A DNA stretch of 64,000 bases, taken from contig CBDBJR010000002.1 of the NCBI GenBank assembly GCA_965206445.1, forward strand, positions 2,294,001-2,358,000, given 5' to 3'. This DNA comes from CBDBJR01 sp965206445 (GTDB taxonomy: Bacteria; Pseudomonadota; Gammaproteobacteria; Arenicellales; Poriferihabitantaceae). Both the position numbers and the translations under genes were made by a program. Positions 43,865-53,697 of the stretch are shown here, piece by piece (positions within the stretch are counted from its first letter, which is position 1; every line of letters begins with the position of its first letter). The notes under the pieces are model-generated. The model was not told the origin of the DNA, searched no databases, and saw only the letters and a list, made by a program, of their open reading frames with translations.

Positions 43865-46800
43865 ATGAACACCAGCGCACAAGACTTTCTCGCCTCGCTT
43901 GCCCGCCTGCCCGAATCCACGCGGGAGCAGGGCTACCTGTTTGAAAAACTGACGCAACAATGGCTGCAACATGCGCCGCCGCACCGTGACTACTATCAGG
44001 AAATTTTTCTGTGGGGAGAATGGGCACGGCGGCAACGCATCGATCAAACCGACGTCGGCATTGACCTGGTGGCGCGCACGCATGACGACGAATACTGCGC
44101 GATTCAATGCAAGTTTTTCGCCCCCGACCACAGTCTGAAAAAGAGCGACATCGATTCCTTTTTCACCGCATCCGGAAAAACATACGGCGGCATCGGCTTC
44201 AGCGAGCGGAAAATTGTCGCCACCACTGGCAAGTGGTCGCGACACGCGGAAGACGCGCTGGCAAATCAAAAAATCGAATGTACCCGCGTTGATTTTGCCG
44301 ATGAACTCGGCAATGCAGAGATTGACTGGGAAGCCGTGACCGCAATCCTGCCGACTTACCGCGAACAAGACGACCAAACGAAAAGGAAACCGCAACCCAG
44401 GCAAACCGGATTGCCGCTATCCGATCAGGATATCGCAATTGAAATCGATTTTCGGGCGCTGCTCGACAAAATACTGCCCGGCGCACAACAACAAACCGCC
44501 AAAACCATCCGTCCGCATCAAACACAAGCGCTGGAAGACGTCACCGCCGGACTGCACGCCGCCGAACGCGGCAAACTCATCATGGCCTGCGGCACCGGTA
44601 AAACTTTCACCGCCCTCAAGATCGCCGAAAAAAATTGCGCGGACGGTGGCAATGTATTGTTCCTGGTGCCGTCGCTTGCGCTGCTCTCGCAAACCCTGCG
44701 CGAATGGTCGGCGGACTCCGGGCGTCCACTGCGCAGCTTTGCCGTTTGCTCCGATGTAAAAGTCGGCAGGGACACGGAAGACATCCGCGTCCACGACCTC
44801 GCCATCCCCGCCACCACCGACGCCGACAAACTCGCGCACAAATTACGCCAGCCACAATCCGGGCGCACCAATGTGGTTTTCGCTACCTACCATTCCATCG
44901 ACGTGGTCGCCACCGCCCAGCAACACGGCGCGCCCGCCTTTGACCTGATCATTTGCGACGAAGCCCACCGCACCACCGGTGTGGAGGACGGCGGTACAAA
45001 ACAATCCCACTTTACCAAAGTGCACAACGACACATACCTGCACGGCAAAAAACGCCTGTACATGACCGCCACCCCGCGCATTTACAGTCTATCCGCCAGG
45101 CAACGCGCCAAAGACCAGGACGTCGAGGTGTTTTCCATGGACGACGAACAAACCTACGGCAAGGAACTGCATCGCCTGGACTTCTCCACCGCCGTCCAGC
45201 GCGACTTGCTCAGCGACTACAAGGTGTTGATTCTCACCGTCGATGAAAAGCAGGTAAGCAAAGCCATGCAAGCGCAGTTTGCCGTCAACGGTGAACTCAA
45301 CCTGGACGACGCAATAAAAATTATCGGCTGCTGGAAAGGGCTGAGCAAGCAAATCGCCAACGCACAGGAAGGCGGCATTGCAGACGCCGCACCCATGCGC
45401 CGCGCGGTGGCCTTTACCCAGACCATCTCGGCATCCAAAAAGATCGCCGACAACTTCCCCCGGATCATTGACGAATACATCCGGCAAAACCCGGACAGAG
45501 ATGACTTGCGTTGCGAAGTGCTCCACGTGGACGGCACACAAAACGCCCTCACCCGCAACCAGGCATTGCAATGGCTGAAAACCGAGCCGCAGGAAAACAG
45601 CTGCCACATTCTCAGCAACGTACGCTGCCTGTCCGAAGGCGTGGACGTGCCCGCACTCGATGCGGTCATGTTCCTCAACCCGCGCAAATCCCAGGTGGAC
45701 GTGGTGCAATCGGTCGGGCGCGTGATGCGCAAGGCCGAAGGCAAGGACTACGGCTACATCATCCTGCCCATTGGCGTCGCCGCCGGAACGCCACCCGAGC
45801 AGGCGCTCAACGACAACGAAAAATACCGCGTGGTGTGGGACGTGCTGCAAGCCTTGCGCGCACACGATGACCGCTTCAACGCCGAAATCAACCGCATCGA
45901 TCTCAACGACGGACCAAGCGACAGAATACAGATCATCGGTGTCGATATCGGCGACCCGGATGCAGCGCGCGACCGCACCCCCACCCCCCTGTCTCTGTTC
46001 ACCGACATCGACGAATGGGTCGGCGCCATCTACGCCAAAATGGTGCTCAAATGTGGCGAGCGCCGATACTGGGAAACCTGGGCCAAAGACGTCGCCGACA
46101 TTGCCGTGCGCACCGGCACCCGCATCAAAACGCTGGTGGAAAGCAGCGAAAGCAACTACCGCGAACTGTTTCAGGAGTTTGTCACCGAACTACAGCAAAA
46201 CCTCAACCCGGCGGTCAGTGAAGAAGACGCCGTTGAAATGCTGGCGCAGCACATGATCACCCGCCCGGTATTCAACGCGCTATTCGCCGATAACGAGTTT
46301 GTCGCCAAAAACCCGGTGTCCCGAACCATGCAGGACATGCTCGAACTGCTGGACGCGCAAAACCTGTCGTCCGAGAGCAAAGAGTTGAGTGGCTTTTACG
46401 ACAGCGTACGCCAGCGCGCCGAAGGCATCGACAACGCCGCCGGCAGGCAGAAGATCATCACCGAGCTATACGATAAATTTTTCCGCACCGCCTTCCCCAA
46501 AATGGCGGAAAGCCTCGGCATCGTCTATACCCCGGTTGAAGTGGTCGATTTCATCATCCACAGCGTCGAACACCTGCTGCAAAAAGAGTTTGGCAAGGGG
46601 CTGGGGGCAAAAGACGTGCATATCCTCGACCCGTTCACCGGCACCGGCACCTTTGTCACGCGCCTGCTGCAATCGAACGTGATCAATGATGCGGATTTAC
46701 CGCGCAAATACAGCAAGGAAATTCACACCAACGAAATCGTCCTGCTGGCATATTACATCGCCGCCATCAACATTGAGCAGGCATATCAACATCGACGGGG

Positions 46801-48748
46801 CGGGCAAGAGTACCGCGAGTTTGAAGGCATCGCCTTGACCGATACCTTTCAGATCAACGAGCGGGATGGTGATGTTTTGAATAAAATCTTTCCGGTGAAC
46901 TCGGCAAGAGTACAGCGACAAAAGAGCACGCCCATTCGAGTAGTATTTGGCAATCCGCCGTATTCTGCCAAGCAAAAACGTGAGAACGATGCGAACAAAA
47001 ATATGAAATATGCAAAATTAGATGACAGCATTAGCACGACTTATGCCGAACATTCCACAGCAACCAATAAAAACAGCTTGTACGACTCCTACATCCGCGC
47101 AATCCGCTGGGCAAGCGACTGCATTGGCGATGAGGGCATAGTCGCCTTTGTGACCAACGGCGGTTACATAGACGGCAATGCGATGGATGGATTGCGAAAG
47201 TGTTTGTATGAAGAGTTTAGTGGCATTTATTGTTTCAACCTGCGCGGCAATCAACGCACCGCCGGGGAAATCTCCCGAAAAGAAGGCGGGAAGATATTCG
47301 GGTCGGGAAGCCGTGCCGGTATTGCCATTCTGTTTTTGATTAAAACACCACGTAAGAGCGGCAAATGCAATCTGAACTATCACGACATCGGCGACTATCT
47401 TAGCCGCAAACAAAAACTAAACACGATCAGCCAGTTTAACAGCGTCGAAAACATCCCCTGGCAAACCATCACGCCGGACCAAAACCATGACTGGATAAAC
47501 CAGCGCGATACGGCGTATGAGGGTTATCTGCCTATAGGAACTAAAGAAAACAAGAGAAAAAATGTTGCTGTAATTCCTGCGATATTTACTCAATACGGAA
47601 GTGGGGTGAAAACAAGTAAAGATCCGTGGGTGTACAATTTTTCCAAAGAAAATGTTTCATCGAATGTGGAAAAAATGATCACCTTCTATAACAAAGAGGT
47701 GGATCGGTATAAAAACGCACAATCCGAAAAATCTATTGATATTAATGAATTTATTGATCATGATGCAGAAAAAATGAGTTGGGATGCAGATCTAAAAAAC
47801 GATGTGTGCAGGAACAAATCCGGTAAATTTATTCGCCAGAAAATCCGAACAGGGATTTATCGACCGTTCACCTATCAATGGTTCTACTTTTGCCCACAAT
47901 TTAACAGCAGGGTTTATCGTCAGCCGAGTTTCTTTCCAACAACTGGCGCAAAAAATTTGGCAATCTGTGTTTCAGGAATAGGATCAAGCAAAGAGTTTTC
48001 AGCTTTTCTATTAAATGTTATACCGGACCTAAACTTGCTTGATGCTGGGACTCAATGCTTCCCCCGCTACACCTACGAAAAAGCAGCAAGCAAAAACACA
48101 TCCCTGCTAAACGAAACGGATGAATACCCCCGCATCGACAATATCCCGCAGTCCACCGTCGCCCTGTTCCAACAACACTATCAAGACAACAAAATCACCG
48201 GCGACGATATTTTTTACTATATCTATGGAATCCTGCACAACCAACCCTACAAAACAAAATACGCCGCCGACCTGAAGAAAACCCTGCCGCGCATTCCCTA
48301 CGCCAAAACCGCCGCCGACTTTCACGCCTACGCCACCGCCGGCAAACAACTCGCCGACCTGCACGTCCACTATGAAACCGCCGACCCGTACCCGCTGCTG
48401 GTACACGAACAAAACGCCGACCCGTCCAACCCGAACTACTACAAAGTCAAAAAAATGACCTACTCCGGCGGCGCCCGCACCCCGGACAAAAGCAAAATAA
48501 AATACAACGACAACATCACACTGGAAAACATCCCACCCGAAGCCCACGACTACATCGTCAACGGCAAAAGCGCCCTCAACTGGATCATCGAGCGCTACCA
48601 AATCAAAACCGACAAAGACAGCAAAATCACCAACAACCCCAACGACTGGAGCGAAAATCCGCACTACATCCTCGACCTGATTCGCAAGGTAGTCACGGTA
48701 AGCGTGGAGACGGTTAAAATCGTGCAACAGCTACCGGAGCTTTTTTGA
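43865..48748 (+). CDS. single-polypeptide restriction-modification enzyme, type ISP-like
   Basis: The 1627-aa protein combines four modules. An Mrr-type PD-(D/E)XK nuclease occupies ~50-120 (VGIDLVARTHDDEYCAIQCKFF, with Asp and Gln-x-Lys). A superfamily 2 translocase follows at ~215-700 (ACGTGKTFTALKI near 240, CDEAHRTTG near 364, SVGRVMRKAEG). An N6-adenine methyltransferase lies at ~880-1150 (LDPFTGTGTF near 921, catalytic NPPY near 1030). The rest is a C-terminal target-recognition region. The length and order match enzymes such as LlaGI and LlaBIII, which methylate and cut DNA after translocation. The last third is noticeably A/T-richer than the first, suggesting a swapped recognition domain. 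It lies beside a tRNA fragment, consistent with island insertion. Confidence 0.9.
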   Translation: MNTSAQDFLASLARLPESTREQGYLFEKLTQQWLQHAPPHRDYYQEIFLWGEWARRQRIDQTDVGIDLVARTHDDEYCAIQCKFFAPDHSLKKSDIDSFFTASGKTYGGIGFSERKIVATTGKWSRHAEDALANQKIECTRVDFADELGNAEIDWEAVTAILPTYREQDDQTKRKPQPRQTGLPLSDQDIAIEIDFRALLDKILPGAQQQTAKTIRPHQTQALEDVTAGLHAAERGKLIMACGTGKTFTALKIAEKNCADGGNVLFLVPSLALLSQTLREWSADSGRPLRSFAVCSDVKVGRDTEDIRVHDLAIPATTDADKLAHKLRQPQSGRTNVVFATYHSIDVVATAQQHGAPAFDLIICDEAHRTTGVEDGGTKQSHFTKVHNDTYLHGKKRLYMTATPRIYSLSARQRAKDQDVEVFSMDDEQTYGKELHRLDFSTAVQRDLLSDYKVLILTVDEKQVSKAMQAQFAVNGELNLDDAIKIIGCWKGLSKQIANAQEGGIADAAPMRRAVAFTQTISASKKIADNFPRIIDEYIRQNPDRDDLRCEVLHVDGTQNALTRNQALQWLKTEPQENSCHILSNVRCLSEGVDVPALDAVMFLNPRKSQVDVVQSVGRVMRKAEGKDYGYIILPIGVAAGTPPEQALNDNEKYRVVWDVLQALRAHDDRFNAEINRIDLNDGPSDRIQIIGVDIGDPDAARDRTPTPLSLFTDIDEWVGAIYAKMVLKCGERRYWETWAKDVADIAVRTGTRIKTLVESSESNYRELFQEFVTELQQNLNPAVSEEDAVEMLAQHMITRPVFNALFADNEFVAKNPVSRTMQDMLELLDAQNLSSESKELSGFYDSVRQRAEGIDNAAGRQKIITELYDKFFRTAFPKMAESLGIVYTPVEVVDFIIHSVEHLLQKEFGKGLGAKDVHILDPFTGTGTFVTRLLQSNVINDADLPRKYSKEIHTNEIVLLAYYIAAINIEQAYQHRRGGQEYREFEGIALTDTFQINERDGDVLNKIFPVNSARVQRQKSTPIRVVFGNPPYSAKQKRENDANKNMKYAKLDDSISTTYAEHSTATNKNSLYDSYIRAIRWASDCIGDEGIVAFVTNGGYIDGNAMDGLRKCLYEEFSGIYCFNLRGNQRTAGEISRKEGGKIFGSGSRAGIAILFLIKTPRKSGKCNLNYHDIGDYLSRKQKLNTISQFNSVENIPWQTITPDQNHDWINQRDTAYEGYLPIGTKENKRKNVAVIPAIFTQYGSGVKTSKDPWVYNFSKENVSSNVEKMITFYNKEVDRYKNAQSEKSIDINEFIDHDAEKMSWDADLKNDVCRNKSGKFIRQKIRTGIYRPFTYQWFYFCPQFNSRVYRQPSFFPTTGAKNLAICVSGIGSSKEFSAFLLNVIPDLNLLDAGTQCFPRYTYEKAASKNTSLLNETDEYPRIDNIPQSTVALFQQHYQDNKITGDDIFYYIYGILHNQPYKTKYAADLKKTLPRIPYAKTAADFHAYATAGKQLADLHVHYETADPYPLLVHEQNADPSNPNYYKVKKMTYSGGARTPDKSKIKYNDNITLENIPPEAHDYIVNGKSALNWIIERYQIKTDKDSKITNNPNDWSENPHYILDLIRKVVTVSVETVKIVQQLPELF

Positions 48749-48782
48749 GCACTCCAAAGGCGTCTTTGAGTATCGGAGTACC

Positions 48783-48865
48783 ATCCATCCCGCCATCTAC
48801 TGAACAACAACCCTTGCATTGAGAGGCTGCACCGGCCGGTTGTTTTCCCCAGGCTGGATACCCCT
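48783..48865. repeat. 83-bp direct repeat, left copy (duplicate of carbonic anhydrase 3' end)
   Basis: This segment matches 53615-53697 over 83 bp with roughly seven mismatches and no gaps. The right copy is the authentic 3' end of the alpha-carbonic anhydrase gene. The left copy still encodes, on the minus strand, ENNRPVQPLNARVVVQ and its stop, with no gene upstream. The two copies bracket 4.75 kb containing the amine oxidase cassette. Confidence 0.85.
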
Positions 48866-48873
48866 AAGGCAAC

Positions 48874-49086
48874 TCTGATTTATTGCCATACCTGCTGCAC
48901 GGCGAGGAAACCCGTGTCTGGGGTGATTCGGCCTATACGGGTCAGGGGCAAGTGATAACCGATTGTGCGCCGCAGGCAAGGGATTTCACGCAAGCGAAAG
49001 GCCGTAGAAACCGACCGTTGACGGAGCAGGCGCGTTGTGCAAACCGGAACAAATCCCGGGTCAGGGCCAAGGTGGAACATCTCTGA
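48874..49086 (+). pseudogene. IS5-type transposase fragment
   Basis: The frame SDLLPYLLHGEETRVWGDSAY continues through QVITDCAPQARDFTQAKGRR and NKSRVRAKVEHL to a stop at 49084-49086. This is the central-to-late part of an IS5-family DDE transposase: GDSAY carries the second Asp, and the KxRVRAKVEH block precedes the usual C-terminus. Both the first ~150 residues and the normal end (VFGVIKRQFG-type) are missing, so the element is dead. Confidence 0.75.
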
Positions 49087-49147
49087 ATAGTAAAAGAGCG
49101 TTTCGCATTGAAACTAAAGTTTTCATGTATTAATCAGCTGTTCCTTA
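49083..49147. repeat. dispersed repeat tail, copy B
   Basis: It aligns with 35866-35931, begins exactly at the end of the transposase stump and finishes at TGTTCCTTA. Association with the transposase suggests both copies are ends of the same mobile-element family. The A/T-rich stretch 49148-49240 that follows is unlike the chromosome in composition. Confidence 0.55.
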
Positions 49148-49257
49148 AAAATTTTTCTCTATTTTTGTGTTTTTTTAGAAAATTGTTTTATAAAAATTGA
49201 AATTAATTCCGAAAATTTTGATATATTTAAGACGGATTTTGAGTTGAGGTGAGGCAA

Positions 49258-49479
49258 ATGAGCCAGAAAAATTCTCAAATGGAGGCAACCAACTGGTTCC
49301 GCGTTAGACAGGCGGCGAATGCCTTTTTTCCGGCACCCTGGTCCGACTCGCACAAGGACCCCGCTTTTTCGAAGCAGATAGCGGATGCAATTGATGCCTT
49401 GCTTGCCGTCGAATCCCGAGGCGCAAGCTATGGTAAATTCGGGAGCAGTAAATTTGAGCGGAGAACCGATAAACCCTGA
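49258..49479 (+). CDS. 73-aa protein of unknown function upstream of the amine oxidase
   Basis: The ATG at 49258 has TGAGG in good position and follows a very A/T-rich stretch that could hold a promoter (GATATATTTAAG around 49220). The product is soluble and mildly basic (NWFRVRQAANAFFPAPW, KQIADAIDALLAVESRGASY). No family was recognised. It is 27 bp before the amine oxidase gene and probably shares its transcript. Confidence 0.55.
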   Translation: MSQKNSQMEATNWFRVRQAANAFFPAPWSDSHKDPAFSKQIADAIDALLAVESRGASYGKFGSSKFERRTDKP

Positions 49480-49506
49480 TTTTCTTATTCAACACAGGAG
49501 GTCGTC

Positions 49507-51477
49507 ATGACATACACCGATAAATTCTGCAGGGCGCTTTGCGTTGCGCTGATGTTTTCCATTTCACCCGCGCTGGCGGCGGTAACGCATCCGATGGATC
49601 CGCTGACCGCCGACGAACTCCGGCAGGTGAAATCCATCCTGGAAAAAGACGGACTCGCCGACGACGACACGCGCTATCCGCAGGTGACACTGCTGGAATT
49701 GTCCAAAAGCGAAGTGCGCGAATGGCGTCCGGGCAAGCCGTTTTCGCGGTCGGCGCGAATCGTGGCGCGAAAAGGTGCACAGGTTTTCAAGGCGGTCGTG
49801 GATTTAAGCGGCGACAAATTGACATCGTGGGAGGAAGTCAAAGATCGGCAGTCGTCGGTAATGTTTGAGGAATGGGCCGAAGCGCAGGAACTCGCCCTCG
49901 CCGACCCCGAAATGCAAGAGCATTTGAAATTGCGCGGCATCACCGATTTGGAAAAAATCTACTGCCCGCCGGCATCGCAAGGATACTTCGGACAGGCGGA
50001 AGAAGAAGGCAAGCGGCTGTTTAAGGTTTATTGCATTGACCTCCGCACCGCCGGAAATAATTACTACGGCTGGCCGATTGAAGGGCTTTACGCCGTCGTG
50101 GATTTGAAAGGCAAATCGGTGACGGTTCACGATTCGGGCGAAATTCCCATCAGCCCTGCGAATCTCAATTTCAGCGAAAGCGACATTCCCAATTTGCGAG
50201 CACAACTGCAACCGGTAAAAATCGTCGCCCCCAAGGGAGCGAATTATCGCATCGACGGCAATATCGTAGAATGGCAAAAGTGGCGCTTTCATTTACGGAT
50301 GGATCGGCGTCTTGGGATGGTGCTTTCCAATGTCACTTATGAAGACGGTGGCGAAGCGCGTTCGGTTCTTTATCAGGGATATATGTCGGAGATGTTCGTC
50401 CCATACAATGACCCCGATTTTGGCTGGTTTTCGCGAACCTATTTTGATGTCGGCGAATACGGCAGCGGATTGCTGGCGTCGGCTCTTGCCCCCGGCGTGG
50501 ACTGCCCGGAAGCGGCGACATTTATATCTTCTCTCATCAACGACGACGAAGGAAATCCGCTGGAATTGCCGAATACCATCTGCATTTTTGAACGCAACAC
50601 CGGCAATCCTTCCTGGCGTCACGCTGAATTCTTAAACGAAACTTACGAAGGCCGTCCGCAGGTGGAATTAGTCGTGCGAATGGCGCCGCAAGTCGGCAAC
50701 TACGACTACCTTATTGATTGGGTTTTCAATCAATCCGGCGAATTGGACGGCCGCGTGGCGGCGACCGGCATAGACGCACTAAAAGGTGTGCGCGCAAAAA
50801 CAATGGACAGTCCGACGGCAAAGGAAGACGCCGCTTTCGGAACGCTGGTCGCACCGAATTTAGTCGCCACTTATCACGATCATCATTTTAATTTCCGGCT
50901 GGATTTGGACATAGACGGGCCGCAGAATTATTTCATCCGCAATATTTATGATGTGATGAAATTGCCGGACGAGCATCCGCGCGGCTATGTTTATGCAATT
51001 CGGGATGATGTGCCGTCGACTGAAAGCCAGGCGCAATATCGCGGCGGCGAAAAAATTCAGCGCTTTCGCGTGGCGAGTTCAGATCGCAAGAATTATCTCG
51101 CCAATCCGACCAGTTACGAAATTCTTCTGCATGGCCGCGCGCGCTATATATTGCCGCAGTCGGAATGGTATTCCAAGCGCGCCGGATTTTTGGAGAATGA
51201 TGTTTGGGTGACTCCGCATCATCCCGACGAACGCTACGGCGGCGGCGAGTTTGTTTTTGCCGGTAAAGGTGACGATGGACTCGCTGTGTGGGCAAAGCAA
51301 AATCGCGCCGTCAAAAATGAAGACATCGTCGTGTGGATTAATATCGGAATGAATCATTTCACCCGCTCCGAAGACACTCCGGTGCTGCCGACATTTTGGC
51401 GGTCGTTTACACTGCGCCCGTTTAACTTTTTTGACCGCAATCCGGCGATTGATTTGCGGACGCAATTCGCTGAATAA
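49507..51477 (+). CDS. tynA: copper-containing primary amine oxidase
   Basis: The 656-aa protein has a Sec signal (KFCRALCVALMFSISPALA) and N-terminal HPMDPLTADELRQV, typical of copper amine oxidases. The catalytic base lies in YFDVGEYG (~312-319), the topaquinone precursor Tyr in VGNYDY (~399), and the copper ligands in HDHHFN (~457-460) and MNHF (~617). It oxidatively deaminates primary amines in the periplasm, yielding aldehyde, H2O2 and ammonia. A perfect AGGAGG precedes the ATG. The next gene, an acyl-CoA ligase, starts four bases after its stop, so aldehyde-derived acids may be activated next. Codon usage is less GC-rich than the flanking genes. Confidence 0.93.
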   Translation: MTYTDKFCRALCVALMFSISPALAAVTHPMDPLTADELRQVKSILEKDGLADDDTRYPQVTLLELSKSEVREWRPGKPFSRSARIVARKGAQVFKAVVDLSGDKLTSWEEVKDRQSSVMFEEWAEAQELALADPEMQEHLKLRGITDLEKIYCPPASQGYFGQAEEEGKRLFKVYCIDLRTAGNNYYGWPIEGLYAVVDLKGKSVTVHDSGEIPISPANLNFSESDIPNLRAQLQPVKIVAPKGANYRIDGNIVEWQKWRFHLRMDRRLGMVLSNVTYEDGGEARSVLYQGYMSEMFVPYNDPDFGWFSRTYFDVGEYGSGLLASALAPGVDCPEAATFISSLINDDEGNPLELPNTICIFERNTGNPSWRHAEFLNETYEGRPQVELVVRMAPQVGNYDYLIDWVFNQSGELDGRVAATGIDALKGVRAKTMDSPTAKEDAAFGTLVAPNLVATYHDHHFNFRLDLDIDGPQNYFIRNIYDVMKLPDEHPRGYVYAIRDDVPSTESQAQYRGGEKIQRFRVASSDRKNYLANPTSYEILLHGRARYILPQSEWYSKRAGFLENDVWVTPHHPDERYGGGEFVFAGKGDDGLAVWAKQNRAVKNEDIVVWINIGMNHFTRSEDTPVLPTFWRSFTLRPFNFFDRNPAIDLRTQFAE

Positions 51478-51481
51478 AATA

Positions 51482-53191
51482 ATGGCGCCGGATCGCCGCA
51501 TTCCACAAAACGGACTTTCGCATGTTTTCGGGCAGTCAGACACGCTGCTGCTGCGTCTGACTGTCCCGCAATTTCTCGCCGACACCGTCGCCCAATTCGG
51601 CGAGCGCGATGCGGCGGTATTCTGCGAATTTGGAATTCGCTGGACTTACCGCGATCTTCTTTGCGAAGTGGACAATCTCGCCGCCGGACTTCTCAGCATC
51701 GGAATCGGTAAGGGCGATCGCATCGGCATCTGGTCGCCGAATCGGCCGGAATGGCTGGCGGTGCAATTCGCCTCCGCCCGAATCGGAGCGATTCTGGTTA
51801 ACATCAATCCCGCCTATCGCACCGCCGAATTGGAATACGCATTAAATCAATCCGGCTGCAAATGCCTGTTGACGGCGGCGAATTTCAAAAGCAGCGATTA
51901 TCTTAAAATGCTGCACGACCTCGCCCCCGAATTAAGCGAATGCGCGCCCGGAAAATTGAAGTCAAAGCGGCTGCCGCATTTGCGCGCGATAATTCGCGTC
52001 GGCGAAGAAATAACAGCGGGAATGTTTAACTATCGGCAAATCGCCGTCGGCGGCGAATCGGCGCGCGTCCAATTAGACAAAATATCGGAAGAATTAAACG
52101 CCGATGAAGCGATAAACATTCAATTTACCAGCGGCACTACCGGTTCGCCGAAGGGCGCGACTCTTTCGCATTTCAACATTATTAATAACGGACGATTTTG
52201 CGCGCAGGCGATGCGCTTTTCCGAATCCGACCGCCTCTGCATTCCGGTGCCTTTGTATCATTGCTTTGGAATGGTGCTTGGCAATATCGCCTGCATTTCC
52301 GCAGGGTCGGCGATGATTTTCCCAAGCGAAGGATTCGAGCCGCTGGCGACTCTGCAGGCCGTCGCCGACGAAAAATGCACCGCCCTGCACGGCGTGCCGA
52401 CGATGTTCCTCGCCGAATTGGATCATCCTGACTTTGGCGAATTTAATTTATCATCCCTCCGCACCGGCATTATGGCCGGTTCGCCCTGCCCGATTGAAGT
52501 TATGCGGCGAGTGACTCGCGAAATGGAGCTGCGGGAAATCACCATCGCATACGGAATGACGGAAACAAGTCCGGTGTCATTCCAAAGCGCAACCGACGAT
52601 CCGCTGGAAAAGCGCGTGTCAACTGTCGGCAGAACCCATCCGCATGTTGAAGTCAAGATTATCAACGAGTTCGGAGAAACAGCCGCCATCGGCGAAGTGG
52701 GCGAATTATGCACAAAAGGATATTCCGTCATGCGGGGCTATTGGGAAGACGAAATCGCCACCAGGCAGGCTATTGATTCGGACGGCTGGATGCACACGGG
52801 CGACTTGGCGACTTTGGATTCAGAAGGATACTGCAACATTGTCGGGCGGGTGAAAGATATGCTGGTGCGCGGCGGCGAAAACATCTATCCGCGCGAAGTA
52901 GAAGAGTTTTTGTATCGTCATTCGCAGGTACAGGCGGCACAGATTTTCGGCGTGCCGTCGAAATCTCACGGCGAGGAGGTGTGCGCATGGATTGTCGCCA
53001 AGCCCGGCGAAAATCCGACGGAAGAAGACATCCTCGCTTTTTGCCGTGAACAAATTGCACACTATAAAGTGCCGCGTTATATCAGATTTGTGGAATCGTT
53101 TCCGATGACGGTAACCGGCAAGCCGCAAAAATTCAAAATGCGCGCGGCAATGATGCAGGAACTCGACCTGCAGGACATCAAAACCGCTTAG
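51482..53191 (+). CDS. AMP-binding acyl-CoA synthetase
   Basis: The 569-aa protein belongs to the ANL superfamily: P-loop FTSGTTGSPKGATLSH, AYGMTETSP, WMHTGDLA, hinge GRVKDMLVRGGENIYPREVEEFL and catalytic Lys in TVTGKPQKFKMR. It forms acyl-AMP then acyl-CoA. It resembles medium- or long-chain fatty-acyl-CoA synthases more than acetyl-CoA synthetase. The ATG at 51482 is four bases after the amine oxidase stop; an earlier frame overlaps that gene and is unlikely. It shares the lower-GC codon usage of the cassette. Confidence 0.9.
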   Translation: MAPDRRIPQNGLSHVFGQSDTLLLRLTVPQFLADTVAQFGERDAAVFCEFGIRWTYRDLLCEVDNLAAGLLSIGIGKGDRIGIWSPNRPEWLAVQFASARIGAILVNINPAYRTAELEYALNQSGCKCLLTAANFKSSDYLKMLHDLAPELSECAPGKLKSKRLPHLRAIIRVGEEITAGMFNYRQIAVGGESARVQLDKISEELNADEAINIQFTSGTTGSPKGATLSHFNIINNGRFCAQAMRFSESDRLCIPVPLYHCFGMVLGNIACISAGSAMIFPSEGFEPLATLQAVADEKCTALHGVPTMFLAELDHPDFGEFNLSSLRTGIMAGSPCPIEVMRRVTREMELREITIAYGMTETSPVSFQSATDDPLEKRVSTVGRTHPHVEVKIINEFGETAAIGEVGELCTKGYSVMRGYWEDEIATRQAIDSDGWMHTGDLATLDSEGYCNIVGRVKDMLVRGGENIYPREVEEFLYRHSQVQAAQIFGVPSKSHGEEVCAWIVAKPGENPTEEDILAFCREQIAHYKVPRYIRFVESFPMTVTGKPQKFKMRAAMMQELDLQDIKTA

Positions 53192-53525
53192 CCTCGGATT
53201 AGGCGGCAAGCAGCGATTGGATTTTTTCGGGCTGCAACAACGCCGACTATTCTTTCTTTCACGCTGCCGTCCTCTTTGGCTTTTGCGCCGACGATTCCAA
53301 TACGCGCAAGGATTCGGCGCGATTGAGTTTGTCCGAGTTCGCCAGCAAAATATGCACGGATTTTTTCATCGGCGCGAGCCATTCCAAAAGTCGGCAGTCC
53401 ATTTTGCCGAGTCCGCGACGGTAATTAGCTAAAGCCAGAGATTTTCTCACGGATACCAAATCTATCGGGATTTTCAAGCGTGCGAAATCATGCCAATATT
53501 TATGGATGGGGTTTTTCTTGTACAC
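53188..53525 (-). pseudogene. frame-disrupted ORF of unknown function
   Basis: Frame one (53259-53525) reads from MYKKNPIHKYWHDFARLKI through LANYRRGLGKMDCRLLEWLA and MKKSVHILLANSDKLNRAES, then ends abruptly in low-quality sequence. A second minus-strand frame (to 53188) continues plausibly with RIGIVGAKAKEDGSVKERI and VGVVAARKNPIAACRL. A single frameshift near 53310 would give one ~110-residue protein. No family was recognised. The rest of the 437-bp gap up to 53628 holds only the right 83-bp repeat. Confidence 0.35.
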
Positions 53526-53614
53526 ATATACATCGTTCAGAGTCGAACCGGAATTTCGTCATCCTTGGTACACTCAAACACTGCGTCAAGACGGCGTAAC
53601 ACGCTCATCTTATC

Positions 53615-53697
53615 ATCCATCTCGCCATCTACTGAACAACAACCCTCGCATTAAGAGGCTGCACCGGCCGGTTGTTTTCCCTATGCAGGATACCCCT
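53615..53697. repeat. 83-bp direct repeat, right copy
   Basis: This is the authentic 3' end of the carbonic anhydrase gene plus 14 bp of downstream sequence, matched by 48783-48865. See that entry for the comparison. Confidence 0.85.
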
